64,000 nt of DNA from Dysgonomonas sp. Marseille-P4361. GTDB lineage: Bacteria; Bacteroidota; Bacteroidia; Bacteroidales; Dysgonomonadaceae. This document shows positions 26,343-35,498 of this stretch, piece after piece. The stretch lies in NCBI RefSeq assembly GCF_900343125.1, contig NZ_OPYL01000001.1, forward strand, positions 434,001-498,000, given 5' to 3'. The position numbers and the translations under genes are program-made. The notes beneath the pieces are model-generated. The model was not told the origin of the DNA and made no database searches. It worked only from the letters and a program-made list of their open reading frames with translations. Numbering within the stretch: position 1 is the stretch's first letter; the number at the start of each line of letters is the position of its first letter.

Positions 26343-29138
26343 TTAGTGTGCTTCCAGCCAATTTTTCCCTTCTCCACAATCGGCTTTAAGTGGAACATGA
26401 AGCTTATAAGCATTCTCCATTTCTTCGATAACAATTGCTTTCACCTTATCCAATTCTTCTTTCAGTACATTAAAGTTAAGTTCGTCATGCACCTGAAGAA
26501 TCATTTTCGATTTTAGGCCCTCATCCGAGAAGCGTTTGAATATTTTGTTCATCGCCACTTTGATAATATCGGCAGCACTACCCTGTATAGGCGCATTTAT
26601 GGCATTACGCTCGGCATATCCACGAACTGTAGCATTGCGCGAATTGATATCCGGCAGATAACGCTTACGTCCAAAAACAGTTTCTACATAGCTATATTCT
26701 TGTGCCAAAGCGATACTCTTATCCATGTACTCTTTCACCTTCGGATAGTTTTCAAAATAGCCGTCGATCAGTTCCTTTGCTTCTCCTCTTGGAATAGCTA
26801 ACCTCTCAGATAAGCCAAAAACAGATATACCATAGATGATACCAAAGTTGGCAGTCTTTGCTTTGCGACGCATATCACTAGTTACTTCACCTATTGGTAA
26901 ATGGAAAATTTTGGCAGCCGTAGCAGCATGAATATCTTCTCCACTGTTAAAAGCCTCAATCATACTTGGGTCTTGACTTAAGTGAGCCATGATACGAAGT
27001 TCGATCTGAGAATAGTCGGCAGAGAAGAAAACACAACCTTCGTCTGCAATGAAAGCCTTGCGTATTTCGCGTCCTTGGTCATCGCGTATAGGTATGTTTT
27101 GTAAATTAGGATTGCTAGAACTAAGACGACCTGTAGATGTTACTGTCTGATTGTAAGAAGTATGTAGTTTCCCATCTTTTTCATTGACAAGTAAAGGCAA
27201 TGCATCAATATATGTACTTAGTAACTTCTTTAAGCCACGATATTCTAATATCTGATTAACGATAGGGTGATTCCCTTTCAGGCTTTCCAAGGTTTCTTCA
27301 CTGGTAACGTATTGTCCAGTTTTTGTCTTTTTGGGTTTATCTACAATCTTCAACCTGTCAAAAAGCACCTCTCCTACTTGCTTTGCTGAATTTATATTAA
27401 ATTCAATACCCGCTTGCTCATGAATCTTCGACTCGATACTTTGAAGTTCCAAAGTGAGTGTTTTGGAATACTCTTTCAAGGCTTCAGTATCTAAACGTAC
27501 CCCTGTATACTCCATGTCGGCAAGCACATAAACCAAAGGAAGCTCTATTTCGTAAAGCAGTTTTTGAAGACCTTCTTTCTCTATTGCTTGTTCCAGAATA
27601 TTTTTCAGTTTCAATGTGATATCCGCATCCTCACAAGCGTAATCTTTTACCTGCTCAGGCGAAAGGCTTCTCATATTTAATTGGTTCTTCCCTCTTGCTC
27701 CTATCAGCTCATCTATATGGATTGTCTTGTAATTCAGAAATGTTTCTGCCATATAATCCATATTGTGTCTCAATTCGGGATTCAAGAGATAATGGGCTAT
27801 CATTGTATCAAAAAGTTTCCCTTTTACATGGATCCCATATTTTTTCAATACAACAATATCATATTTTAGATTTTGTCCTATCTTTTCAATTTTCTCATTT
27901 TCAAAGAACGAACGGAATTGTTCCACCAAGGCCTTTGCCTTATCAAAATCTGCTGAAACCGGAACATAATAAGCTTCTCCTTCTTTGAAAGAAAAAGACA
28001 TCCCTACCAATTCGCTAGTGATAGGATCAAGACCCGTCGTCTCTGTATCGAAACAACAAAATTCGAGTTGAGCCAACTTATTTGCTAATGCAGCAATATC
28101 AGCTTCCTTATCAACCAAGAAATATTCATGCGGAACATCTTTCAGCTCTTGAAGACCAGAATAGTTAGCAACATCTTCAGTTCCTCCCGACTGCGGCATG
28201 AATTCCGCAAATAAGTCTCCTTGTATTGCTTCGTGTGAAGTAGAAATTCTAACAGGAGCAGCTATTGCACCCTCTTTCTTTAAAACGCGTGTAATAAGTG
28301 TTCTGAACTCAAGCTCTTCGAAAATAGCTGATATTTTTTCGGCATCTATTTCCTCTCTTTTATATTCCTCTGCATTAAAATCAATAGGTACATCAATCTT
28401 AATTGTTGCTAGAAATTTTGAGAAGATGATTTGCTCTCTGTTATCTTCCAGCTTTGCCTTAAGTGCCCCTTTTATATTTTCAGTGTTGGCAAGTAGATTT
28501 TCGATAGTTACATATTCGCTCAATAATTTTTGAGCAGTCTTAGGTCCTACTCCCGGACATCCCGGAATATTGTCAGATGCATCTCCCATCAAACCTAACA
28601 AATCTATCATCTGCTCCGGCGACGAAAGTTCGTATTTCTCCATTACTTCTTTTGAGCCTAAAACGTCGAATCCACTACCAGCAAATTTTGGTTTGTACAT
28701 AAAGATGTGATCGCTCGTAAGCTGACCATAGTCTTTGTCCGGGGTCATCATATAAACATCAAAACCTGCTTTTTCTGCCTTTTTTGCTATTGTACCGATG
28801 ACATCGTCAGCCTCATAGCGAGGGACTTCCAGCTCTTTGATATTGTACGCTGCAATAATATCTTTGATAATAGGCACAGCCAGTTTTATATCCTCAGGCG
28901 TAGCTTCACGTTGTGCTTTGTATTGCTCATAAGCTTCATGACGGAATGTTCCTCCCGGAGGATCAAATGCAACTGCAATATGCGTTGGGTTTTCTTTCCT
29001 CAATAATTCTTCGAGTGTATTTACAAAACCAAAAATGGCAGATGTATTCAAACCCTTCGAATTAACCCTTGGATTTTTTATAAAAGCATAATAGGAACGA
29101 TATATTAGAGCGTAAGCATCTAGGAGGAATAACTTCAT
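26343..29138 (-). CDS. polA: DNA polymerase I
   Basis: This 931-residue protein is of full family length. It carries an N-terminal 5'-3' exonuclease (1-290, YRSYYAFI, EADDVIGT, GLMGDASDNIPGCPGVGPKTA), a 3'-5' exonuclease that keeps its metal residues (CFDTETTGLDP and YACEDADIT), and the polymerase domain with motif A SADYSQIELRIMAHLS, motif B RRKAKTANFGIIYG and motif C LQVHDELNF. It fills gaps and removes RNA primers in replication and repair. It appears to head a leftward run of closely packed genes unrelated to replication. Confidence 0.98.
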   Translation of the reverse strand: MKLFLLDAYALIYRSYYAFIKNPRVNSKGLNTSAIFGFVNTLEELLRKENPTHIAVAFDPPGGTFRHEAYEQYKAQREATPEDIKLAVPIIKDIIAAYNIKELEVPRYEADDVIGTIAKKAEKAGFDVYMMTPDKDYGQLTSDHIFMYKPKFAGSGFDVLGSKEVMEKYELSSPEQMIDLLGLMGDASDNIPGCPGVGPKTAQKLLSEYVTIENLLANTENIKGALKAKLEDNREQIIFSKFLATIKIDVPIDFNAEEYKREEIDAEKISAIFEELEFRTLITRVLKKEGAIAAPVRISTSHEAIQGDLFAEFMPQSGGTEDVANYSGLQELKDVPHEYFLVDKEADIAALANKLAQLEFCCFDTETTGLDPITSELVGMSFSFKEGEAYYVPVSADFDKAKALVEQFRSFFENEKIEKIGQNLKYDIVVLKKYGIHVKGKLFDTMIAHYLLNPELRHNMDYMAETFLNYKTIHIDELIGARGKNQLNMRSLSPEQVKDYACEDADITLKLKNILEQAIEKEGLQKLLYEIELPLVYVLADMEYTGVRLDTEALKEYSKTLTLELQSIESKIHEQAGIEFNINSAKQVGEVLFDRLKIVDKPKKTKTGQYVTSEETLESLKGNHPIVNQILEYRGLKKLLSTYIDALPLLVNEKDGKLHTSYNQTVTSTGRLSSSNPNLQNIPIRDDQGREIRKAFIADEGCVFFSADYSQIELRIMAHLSQDPSMIEAFNSGEDIHAATAAKIFHLPIGEVTSDMRRKAKTANFGIIYGISVFGLSERLAIPRGEAKELIDGYFENYPKVKEYMDKSIALAQEYSYVETVFGRKRYLPDINSRNATVRGYAERNAINAPIQGSAADIIKVAMNKIFKRFSDEGLKSKMILQVHDELNFNVLKEELDKVKAIVIEEMENAYKLHVPLKADCGEGKNWLEAH

Positions 29139-29194
29139 TGTATCAATTTTTAAAATAATGGGAAAGGTACGGAAAAAGCAGAAAACTACAAATA

Positions 29195-29860
29195 TCAGAA
29201 CCGATAATGGATGCCAACAGAGAAATTACCTATCCATCTATGAATTTTAGGATCTACTCCATTAGAAGAGATTGATTTAATATTCTTGGTCAAGAAATAA
29301 CTAACCCCCAGAGATAAGTCAACCCCTACTCTATTTATCGGAATTGTCATCTTCCCATTCAGGTCTAAAGTAGCCATTGGCTTAGTGTTGATATAATAAT
29401 AGTCATCTACCAATTTCCCATGCTTATTATCCAAATTGAAGGGAGACATATAGCCAAATGATGGTCCAGCATTCACCTCAAAACGTTTTGGGAGAATATA
29501 TAATAAAGAAGAAAATAACATTTCCCCCAATGTTTCATCATCATCAAAATCGGGTTCCATGCTTTCTATAGTCTCGGTACGGAAAGAAAACAATGCAGGA
29601 ATTTTGATCATCCAGTCACAATCATCAGTTATATTACTTGTATATGATAATCCTGTTCTAATACCCAAATTAGGAGCAAAATAATAAGCTCCATGCAAAT
29701 TGACCATAGTACCATCACCTTCAAAAATCATGGTACTATAGCTTAATCCTATGTCGTAAAAATATTTATTATTATCACTCTCAAAACGGGAAGTTTGTGC
29801 TGATAAAAAGCAGATGTTAAGAGAAAAATAAAAAATAAACAAAACAAATATTCGTTTCAT
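29195..29860 (-). CDS. Outer-membrane beta-barrel protein (porin-family)
   Basis: This 221-residue protein has a Sec signal (MKRIFVLFIFYFSLNICFLSAQ) followed by alternating amphipathic strands, GIRTGLSYTSNI and GVDLSLGVSYFL among them. It ends SVGIHYRF, with the terminal phenylalanine typical of barrels recognised by BAM. This fits the outer-membrane-protein beta-barrel (OMP_b-brl) group. It has no evident operon partner and is divergent from the prenyl synthase gene. The function is unknown. Confidence 0.8.
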   Translation of the reverse strand: MKRIFVLFIFYFSLNICFLSAQTSRFESDNNKYFYDIGLSYSTMIFEGDGTMVNLHGAYYFAPNLGIRTGLSYTSNITDDCDWMIKIPALFSFRTETIESMEPDFDDDETLGEMLFSSLLYILPKRFEVNAGPSFGYMSPFNLDNKHGKLVDDYYYINTKPMATLDLNGKMTIPINRVGVDLSLGVSYFLTKNIKSISSNGVDPKIHRWIGNFSVGIHYRF

Positions 29861-29885
29861 TATAAATTAACTCTTTATCGTGGTG

Positions 29886-29893
29886 CAAAGTTA
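29886..29893 (-). promoter_or_regulatory. Candidate -7 element for the barrel gene
   Basis: The minus strand reads TAACTTTG (TAnnTTTG), 26 bp before the ATG at 29860. The -33 element is not clear. Confidence 0.4.
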
Positions 29894-29925
29894 CAAATTA
29901 ATAATGCTATACACCGAATTATTCT

Positions 29926-29933
29926 TAAATTTG
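29926..29933 (+). promoter_or_regulatory. Candidate -7 element for the prenyl synthase gene
   Basis: TAAATTTG matches TAnnTTTG and lies 20 bp before the ATG at 29954. It is divergent from the element at 29886. Confidence 0.4.
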
Positions 29934-29953
29934 CATCTCAACAAAAATGTGAT

Positions 29954-30925
29954 ATGGATAAAAAGCTCTTACTAGCTAAACCGGTAGCAGATGAATTGAA
30001 AAAATTTAATACTCTGTACAAAGAGTCTGTTTACTGTGATAACCCTAGAATTCAAGAAATAATCGATTATACAATGAAGTCGGACGGAAAACATATCCGC
30101 CCTACTTTACTCCTCCTTGCAGCAAAAGCTTGTGGTGATATAAACAACACTACTTACAATGCTGCCATTACAGTTGAATTATTACATACAGCCTCACTTA
30201 TACACGATGACGTTGTAGATGAATCGAAAATAAGAAGAGGTAAAGCTTCTTTAAATGCAATCTATGACAATAAGATGGCTGTTCTTGCCGGAGACTTCTT
30301 TTTATCCTCAGCGCTTATCAAAAGTGTATTAACCGGAAACATTGATATTATATCTAATATATCAGGATTAGGACGCGATTTGGCCGAAGGAGAATTAAAT
30401 CAGCTTTCTCTTGTGAAAGAACTTATCCTTGACGAAGAAGAATATTTTCAAGTAATAAAAAAGAAAACAGCATCTCTTATGTCTGTTTGTATGCGAATTG
30501 GCGCTATTTCGGCTAACGCATCCGACGAAGATGTTGCAAAATTCACTCAATTGGGTGAATTACTAGGACTTTGCTTCCAATTGCGTGACGACATATTTGA
30601 TTATTTTACCGATGCTATTGGGAAACCTACAGGTAACGACATTCGTGAAGGAAAGGTAACACTTCCATTACTATATGCATTAAGAGAAGCTCCTGAAGAA
30701 GAGAAAAAAGAGCTGTTATCTATTATATTTTCATACAACTATACGGAAGAGAATATAGATAAATTAATCTCTTACGCCAAAAACCATGGCGGCATTGACT
30801 ATGCTTATTCTAAGATAGAGGAGCTGAAAAATAAAGCCGAAGAATTGATAGAAACAATTCCTAATCTGGAAGTCAGAGAAGCTTTGGAGGCTGCAACTGA
30901 CTATATTATCGAAAGAGTTTATTAA
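29954..30925 (+). CDS. ispB: Polyprenyl diphosphate synthase (octaprenyl type)
   Basis: This 323-residue trans-prenyltransferase carries both aspartate-rich motifs, LLHTASLIHDDVVDES with the following KIRRGKASLN, and LRDDIFDYF. These bind magnesium and the allylic and isopentenyl diphosphates. Products of this group are long chains used as quinone side chains, likely menaquinone in Bacteroidales. Chain length cannot be told reliably from sequence. Its stop overlaps that of the convergent cdsA in TTAA. Confidence 0.92.
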   Translation: MDKKLLLAKPVADELKKFNTLYKESVYCDNPRIQEIIDYTMKSDGKHIRPTLLLLAAKACGDINNTTYNAAITVELLHTASLIHDDVVDESKIRRGKASLNAIYDNKMAVLAGDFFLSSALIKSVLTGNIDIISNISGLGRDLAEGELNQLSLVKELILDEEEYFQVIKKKTASLMSVCMRIGAISANASDEDVAKFTQLGELLGLCFQLRDDIFDYFTDAIGKPTGNDIREGKVTLPLLYALREAPEEEKKELLSIIFSYNYTEENIDKLISYAKNHGGIDYAYSKIEELKNKAEELIETIPNLEVREALEAATDYIIERVY

Positions 30926-31752
30926 ATAGCTGAAACTACTGACAGATAAACGAATATTGCAGGAATTGCCAGGATTGTACTGTCAAATCTATCCAAGATT
31001 CCTCCATGTCCCGGGATCATATTTCCTGAATCTTTAACACCTAAAGTACGTTTGATTAAAGATTCGAACAAATCTCCCCATGTACCAAATATAACTGTTA
31101 TAGCAGCAAATCCTAACCAGATTGGTGTAGATAGATTTGGAAAGAAATGAGCGAATATCAGTGATGACGCTACAGAGAATACGGCGCCGCCAATAAAACC
31201 CTCCCACGATTTTTTAGGAGATATGCGCTCAAATAAACGATGTTTGCCAAATGCCATTCCTGTAAGATAAGCAAACGAATCATTTACCCATATAAATATT
31301 AATAGAGCAAGAATATATACATAGTGGTAACTACCCGGTTCGTAGCTAAATACAAGATAATTGGTCAACGATAAAGGAGCAGCAATATATAATTGCCCTA
31401 AAATGGAATATGCCAAAGATTGTATAGGATTCTCACGCTTTAAATATAATTCACTTATAAATAATAACAGCAGATAAACGATATAAGGGACAAAAGAAAT
31501 AATGGTAGATTCGTAAGCAAAGAAATGAAAAGTACCCAAAAATAAGAAAAAGCCTCCGACTACATTCCACACCTTCACAACCGGCACCTTAGCATCTTTC
31601 TCCACCAATCCATAAAATTCGTACAGAGATAAAGCTGTTATAAGTGAAAATATAATTGCGAAGGTATATTCATTGATTAGAATTCCTCCGAGCAATAAGC
31701 CTACAAATAGGGCTCCTGCTAAAACACGGACAATAAAATTAGGTAATTTCAA
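30922..31752 (-). CDS. cdsA: Phosphatidate cytidylyltransferase
   Basis: This 276-residue membrane protein has about eight helices and the complete CDP-alcohol signature KRTLGVKDSGNMIPGHGG followed by ILDRFDS. It makes CDP-diacylglycerol from CTP and phosphatidate for phospholipid synthesis. The start appears to be TTG at 31752: no ATG exists upstream before a stop, and the next internal methionine is far inside. A -7 element 26 bp upstream supports this start. It follows ftsH but a terminator stands between them. Confidence 0.93.
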   Translation of the reverse strand: MKLPNFIVRVLAGALFVGLLLGGILINEYTFAIIFSLITALSLYEFYGLVEKDAKVPVVKVWNVVGGFFLFLGTFHFFAYESTIISFVPYIVYLLLLFISELYLKRENPIQSLAYSILGQLYIAAPLSLTNYLVFSYEPGSYHYVYILALLIFIWVNDSFAYLTGMAFGKHRLFERISPKKSWEGFIGGAVFSVASSLIFAHFFPNLSTPIWLGFAAITVIFGTWGDLFESLIKRTLGVKDSGNMIPGHGGILDRFDSTILAIPAIFVYLSVVSAI

Positions 31753-31777
31753 GGTATTCTTTGTTTTATATTTAAGG

Positions 31778-31785
31778 CAAAAGTA
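31778..31785 (-). promoter_or_regulatory. Candidate -7 element for cdsA
   Basis: The minus strand reads TACTTTTG (TAnnTTTG), 26 bp before the TTG start of cdsA. It supports that unusual start. Confidence 0.45.
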
Positions 31786-31838
31786 ATAAAAATAGATATA
31801 TTACATCCATACAAGGAGAATAAGTTCTAATAGATACA

Positions 31839-31868
31839 AAAAGTGCAAGTAAAAATACCTGCACTTTT
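31839..31868 (-). terminator. Terminator after ftsH
   Basis: A 9-bp perfect stem (31839-31847 with 31860-31868) is followed by TTTTTG on the minus strand, 22 bp past the ftsH stop. Confidence 0.75.
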
Positions 31869-31890
31869 ATTATTCAATATCTTAGAAAGT

Positions 31891-33924
31891 TTATTCTTCC
31901 GATTGATCTTCTTCTGACAAAATACCGGGAGCATCTTCTCCTGCCTTTGTCTCTATTTCTACATGCTCAGGAAGTTCCTCTGTTTCTTTCAGAAGTTCTT
32001 CTGTGCGAGAGATCCATTGACGTTCGCCAAATATTTTCTTCAAATCTTCTGCAAAAATAACTTCTTCCGTAATCAACATATTTGCCAACTGACCATGCCC
32101 ATCAGCACGCTCTCGCAATATAGTCTTAGCACGCTCATATTGCTCATTTATCATGCTATGCACTTCTTTATCAATAAGTAAAGCAGTTTCTTCACTATAT
32201 GGTTTTGTAAAACCATAGCCTTCACCCGAAGAATCATAATAGCTTATATTCGCAAGTTTATCGCTCATACCTAAGTAAGAGATCATCGCATAAGCCATTT
32301 TGGTTACTCTTTCAAGGTCGTTAGCTGCTCCTGAAGATATGTGTCCTACAAAGACCTCTTCTGCTGCACGTCCACCAAGCAAAGCACACATTTCGTCAAG
32401 CATCTGCTCTTTCGTTGTGATTTGTCTTTCTTCCGGAAGATACCAAGCAGCTCCAAGCGCTTTACCACGAGGAACGATAGTTACCTTAACCAACGGATTT
32501 GCATATTGCAAGAACCAGCTAAGCGTAGCGTGACCAGCTTCGTGAATCGCAATTGTCTTACGTTCTTCCAGCGTAGTTACTTTATTTTTCTTTTCAAGAC
32601 CTCCTATAATACGGTCAACCGCACTAATGAAGTCTTCTTTCTGTACTATTTTTTTACCCTGACGGGCAGCGATAAGAGCAGCTTCGTTACAAACGTTAGC
32701 AATATCTGCACCGGAGAACCCCGGAGTCTGACGAGCAAGGAAATCAACATCTACCGAATCGTCTATTTTAACAGGACGAAGGTGTACTTTGAATATCTCT
32801 TTTCTATCATTGAGGTCAGGAAGATCGACAGATATCTGACGATCGAAGCGTCCGGCACGTAATAATGCTTTGTCAAGTATATCGGCACGGTTTGTAGCAG
32901 CAAGTACAATAATACCACTGTTTGTACCAAATCCGTCCATTTCGGTCAATAACTGATTCAGTGTATTCTCACGTTCATCGTTCGATCCCATATTCGGATT
33001 ACGACCACGAGCACGTCCAATAGCATCAATCTCATCAATAAAGATAATACAAGGCGATTTCTCTTTTGCTTGTTTAAACAGGTCTCTTACACGAGATGCT
33101 CCTACCCCAACAAACATTTCTACGAAATCAGATCCTGAAAGAGAGAAGAAAGGTACATTAGCTTCACCTGCAACGGCTTTTGCTAACAATGTTTTACCAG
33201 TTCCCGGAGGTCCTACAAGCAAAGCTCCTTTAGGTATTTTACCCCCTATTTCTGTATATCTTGACGGATTTTTCAAGAATTCTACTATTTCTTGTATTTC
33301 TTCTTTAGCTTCTGACAAACCTGCAACATCTTTGAAAGATACACGAAGATCGGAACCTTTGTCATACAGTTGTGCTTTGGACTTACCTACACTGAATACA
33401 CCGCCGCCACCGCCGCCACCGGCTCCTGACATACGACGCATCATGTAAATAAACAATCCGAATATTAGAAGTATAGGTAGAAAGCTTCCCAAGACTTGCC
33501 AAACACTAGTTGTATTTGGATCATATTTTAGTTCTATATCATAATCGTATTTGGATTGTATCTCAGCATAGAAATCAGATACGGCTTTTGCTGATGCCAC
33601 TTTTACGATAACAAAAGGGTTTGCTCCTATTTTGTCTGCATTTTCTTTAAATACTTTTGGTACAGAATCTTTTCGGACATATGCTTTCAGTGTATTCGCC
33701 TCGTTTTCTACAACGATCTTGCTAATACTGTTATCTTTTACATATCCTTCAAATTCGGACCAAGAAACCTCCTTTGACGAGAAAGTATTGTTTCCCTGAA
33801 AGATATAGATTCCAATAATAGTACCAAATACAAGCAGATATACCCAATACAAATTGAAAGGCATCTTGGGTATTTTATTGTTTGAGTCCTTTGGTTTACT
33901 ATTTCCTTTATTAAAATTATCCAT
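31891..33924 (-). CDS. ftsH: ATP-dependent zinc metalloprotease FtsH
   Basis: This 677-residue protein has two membrane helices (about 24-42 and 146-165), a short periplasmic domain between them, a glycine-rich linker, an AAA+ domain with Walker A GPPGTGKT, Walker [13 protein letters not shown] and the SRH region, and the peptidase zinc site HEAGH. It extracts and degrades membrane and short-lived cytosolic proteins as a hexamer. The C-terminal tail is acidic. rsfS lies 74 bp upstream on the same strand and may be co-transcribed. Confidence 0.97.
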   Translation of the reverse strand: MDNFNKGNSKPKDSNNKIPKMPFNLYWVYLLVFGTIIGIYIFQGNNTFSSKEVSWSEFEGYVKDNSISKIVVENEANTLKAYVRKDSVPKVFKENADKIGANPFVIVKVASAKAVSDFYAEIQSKYDYDIELKYDPNTTSVWQVLGSFLPILLIFGLFIYMMRRMSGAGGGGGGGVFSVGKSKAQLYDKGSDLRVSFKDVAGLSEAKEEIQEIVEFLKNPSRYTEIGGKIPKGALLVGPPGTGKTLLAKAVAGEANVPFFSLSGSDFVEMFVGVGASRVRDLFKQAKEKSPCIIFIDEIDAIGRARGRNPNMGSNDERENTLNQLLTEMDGFGTNSGIIVLAATNRADILDKALLRAGRFDRQISVDLPDLNDRKEIFKVHLRPVKIDDSVDVDFLARQTPGFSGADIANVCNEAALIAARQGKKIVQKEDFISAVDRIIGGLEKKNKVTTLEERKTIAIHEAGHATLSWFLQYANPLVKVTIVPRGKALGAAWYLPEERQITTKEQMLDEMCALLGGRAAEEVFVGHISSGAANDLERVTKMAYAMISYLGMSDKLANISYYDSSGEGYGFTKPYSEETALLIDKEVHSMINEQYERAKTILRERADGHGQLANMLITEEVIFAEDLKKIFGERQWISRTEELLKETEELPEHVEIETKAGEDAPGILSEEDQSEE

Positions 33925-33998
33925 ATTTATATTATCTGTTTATTTTCATGTTGTATTACCAATGCAAGCATTATAACAAACAATCATAAAATTTGTTG

Positions 33999-34358
33999 CT
34001 AGTCAATATCCGGAATAGATTCTAGCTTAGCATCGGCCCAAAGGTGCTCTATATTATAAAATTCGCGCAACTCAGGAACAAATACATGAACAATAACCGT
34101 ACCATAATCGATTCCTACCCAACGAGCTTCTTTCAGACCGTCAACAGAGATAGGACGTTCTTTCTTTTTCTTTTTCAGAAAATCTATGATTTCATCCGAT
34201 ATGGCAGAAACCTGGATTGGTGAACTCCCTTCACAAATAACGAAATATTGACAAATTGATCCTGGCAGATCAGTCATATCAACAATAACAATATCTTTTG
34301 CTTTTTTTTCTTGACATGCAACAACGATGTCATTAACTAAATTTTTACCTTCTTTCAT
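33999..34358 (-). CDS. rsfS: Ribosome silencing factor RsfS
   Basis: This 119-residue protein is of family size. It binds ribosomal protein uL14 and keeps 50S subunits from joining 30S when nutrients are low. Recognisable blocks are VDMTDLPGSICQYFVICEG and ARWVGIDYGTVIVHVF near the end. It comes before ftsH, a common Bacteroidetes arrangement. A -7 element (TATATTTG) lies 36 bp upstream. Confidence 0.93.
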   Translation of the reverse strand: MKEGKNLVNDIVVACQEKKAKDIVIVDMTDLPGSICQYFVICEGSSPIQVSAISDEIIDFLKKKKKERPISVDGLKEARWVGIDYGTVIVHVFVPELREFYNIEHLWADAKLESIPDID

Positions 34359-34393
34359 TCGTATTTTTAAATCTTTATTATCGTTTTAACCTA

Positions 34394-34401
34394 CAAATAT
34401 A
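34394..34401 (-). promoter_or_regulatory. Candidate -7 element for rsfS-ftsH
   Basis: The minus strand reads TATATTTG (TAnnTTTG), 36 bp before the rsfS ATG. No clear -33 element is seen. Confidence 0.45.
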
Positions 34402-34537
34402 CTTCGTTTTTTTTAACTAGAGACTTATATCTCTCGGAATAAGAAAGATTTAATGAAAGAAAACAATTATAGAATAATATTTTACACATTTGAAATATCG
34501 AATAAAGAAGAATCGAAAACATAATGAAAATTCTACA

Positions 34538-34545
34538 TACATTTG
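34538..34545 (+). promoter_or_regulatory. Candidate -7 element for miaA, very close to the start codon
   Basis: TACATTTG (TAnnTTTG) ends only 4 bp before the ATG at 34550. If used, the mRNA would be leaderless or nearly so. Confidence 0.35.
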
Positions 34546-34549
34546 TGAT

Positions 34550-35467
34550 ATGAATAAATACGACTTAATCACCATAGTAGGACCAACAGCATCAGGCAAA
34601 ACAACTTTTGCCTGCCATTTGGCTTACAATATTGATACAGAGATAATAAGCGGAGACTCCAGACAGGTATATAAGTCAATGGATATAGGTACCGGAAAGG
34701 ATCTAGATGACTATATCGTTAATGGTAAGAATATCCCCTACCACCTGATAGATATCCGCGAAGCCGGAGACAAATACAATATTTTTGAATATCAACATGA
34801 TTTTCATAAAGTATATACTGATATAAAAGGCAGAGGGAACTTGCCTATTCTTTGTGGAGGATCGGGACTGTATGTAGAATCTGTACTCAGGGGTTATTCG
34901 CTGGTGAATGTTCCTGAGAATAAAGAATTGAGAAAAAAATATGAAAATCACAGTCTATCGGAACTTACCGAGATACTGGGAAGTTATAAGGCTTTGCACA
35001 ACACTACTGATGTAGATACTGCCCAACGTGCTATCCGAGCTATAGAAATTGAAGAATACAAATGCAGTCACCCATTGGAAGCAAATGAATTTCCTCCTAT
35101 CAATAGTTTGGTTGTAGGTGTGGATATTGACAGAGAACTTCGTAGAGAGAAAATATCAAAACGCCTTAATGCCCGTCTTAAAGAAGGAATGATAGAAGAA
35201 ATTCAATCAATACTCGATAAAGGAATTGATCCGGAAGATTTGATTTATTATGGGCTGGAATACAAATATGTAACACTCTATCTGCTCAAGAAACTCACCT
35301 ACGAGGAAATGCACGACCAGCTAGAAATAGCTATCCATCAGTTTGCCAAACGTCAGATGACCTGGTTCAGAGGGATGGAAAAAAGAGGGACGAAGATACA
35401 TTGGATAAATGCTACAATGCCAATGGAAGAGAAAATAGCATCAGTAAAAGAGCTTCTAAATAGATAA
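34550..35467 (+). CDS. miaA: tRNA dimethylallyltransferase
   Basis: From the ATG at 34550 the protein is 305 residues and starts MNKYDLITIVGPTASGKTT, which holds the P-loop. The DSRQVYKSMDIGTGK block and the QRAIRAIEIEEY region are typical. MiaA adds dimethylallyl to N6 of A37 in tRNAs reading UNN codons. A TTG 60 bp upstream would extend the ORF but adds unconserved residues and passes the -7 element, so I chose the ATG. pyrC follows 31 bp downstream with its own -7 element. Confidence 0.95.
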   Translation: MNKYDLITIVGPTASGKTTFACHLAYNIDTEIISGDSRQVYKSMDIGTGKDLDDYIVNGKNIPYHLIDIREAGDKYNIFEYQHDFHKVYTDIKGRGNLPILCGGSGLYVESVLRGYSLVNVPENKELRKKYENHSLSELTEILGSYKALHNTTDVDTAQRAIRAIEIEEYKCSHPLEANEFPPINSLVVGVDIDRELRREKISKRLNARLKEGMIEEIQSILDKGIDPEDLIYYGLEYKYVTLYLLKKLTYEEMHDQLEIAIHQFAKRQMTWFRGMEKRGTKIHWINATMPMEEKIASVKELLNR

Positions 35468-35474
35468 TTAAAAG

Positions 35475-35482
35475 TAGATTTG
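35475..35482 (+). promoter_or_regulatory. Candidate -7 element for pyrC
   Basis: TAGATTTG (TAnnTTTG) lies 16 bp before the ATG at 35499 and overlaps the end of the miaA-pyrC gap. Confidence 0.4.
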
Positions 35483-35498
35483 TAAAAAATTCAAGATC

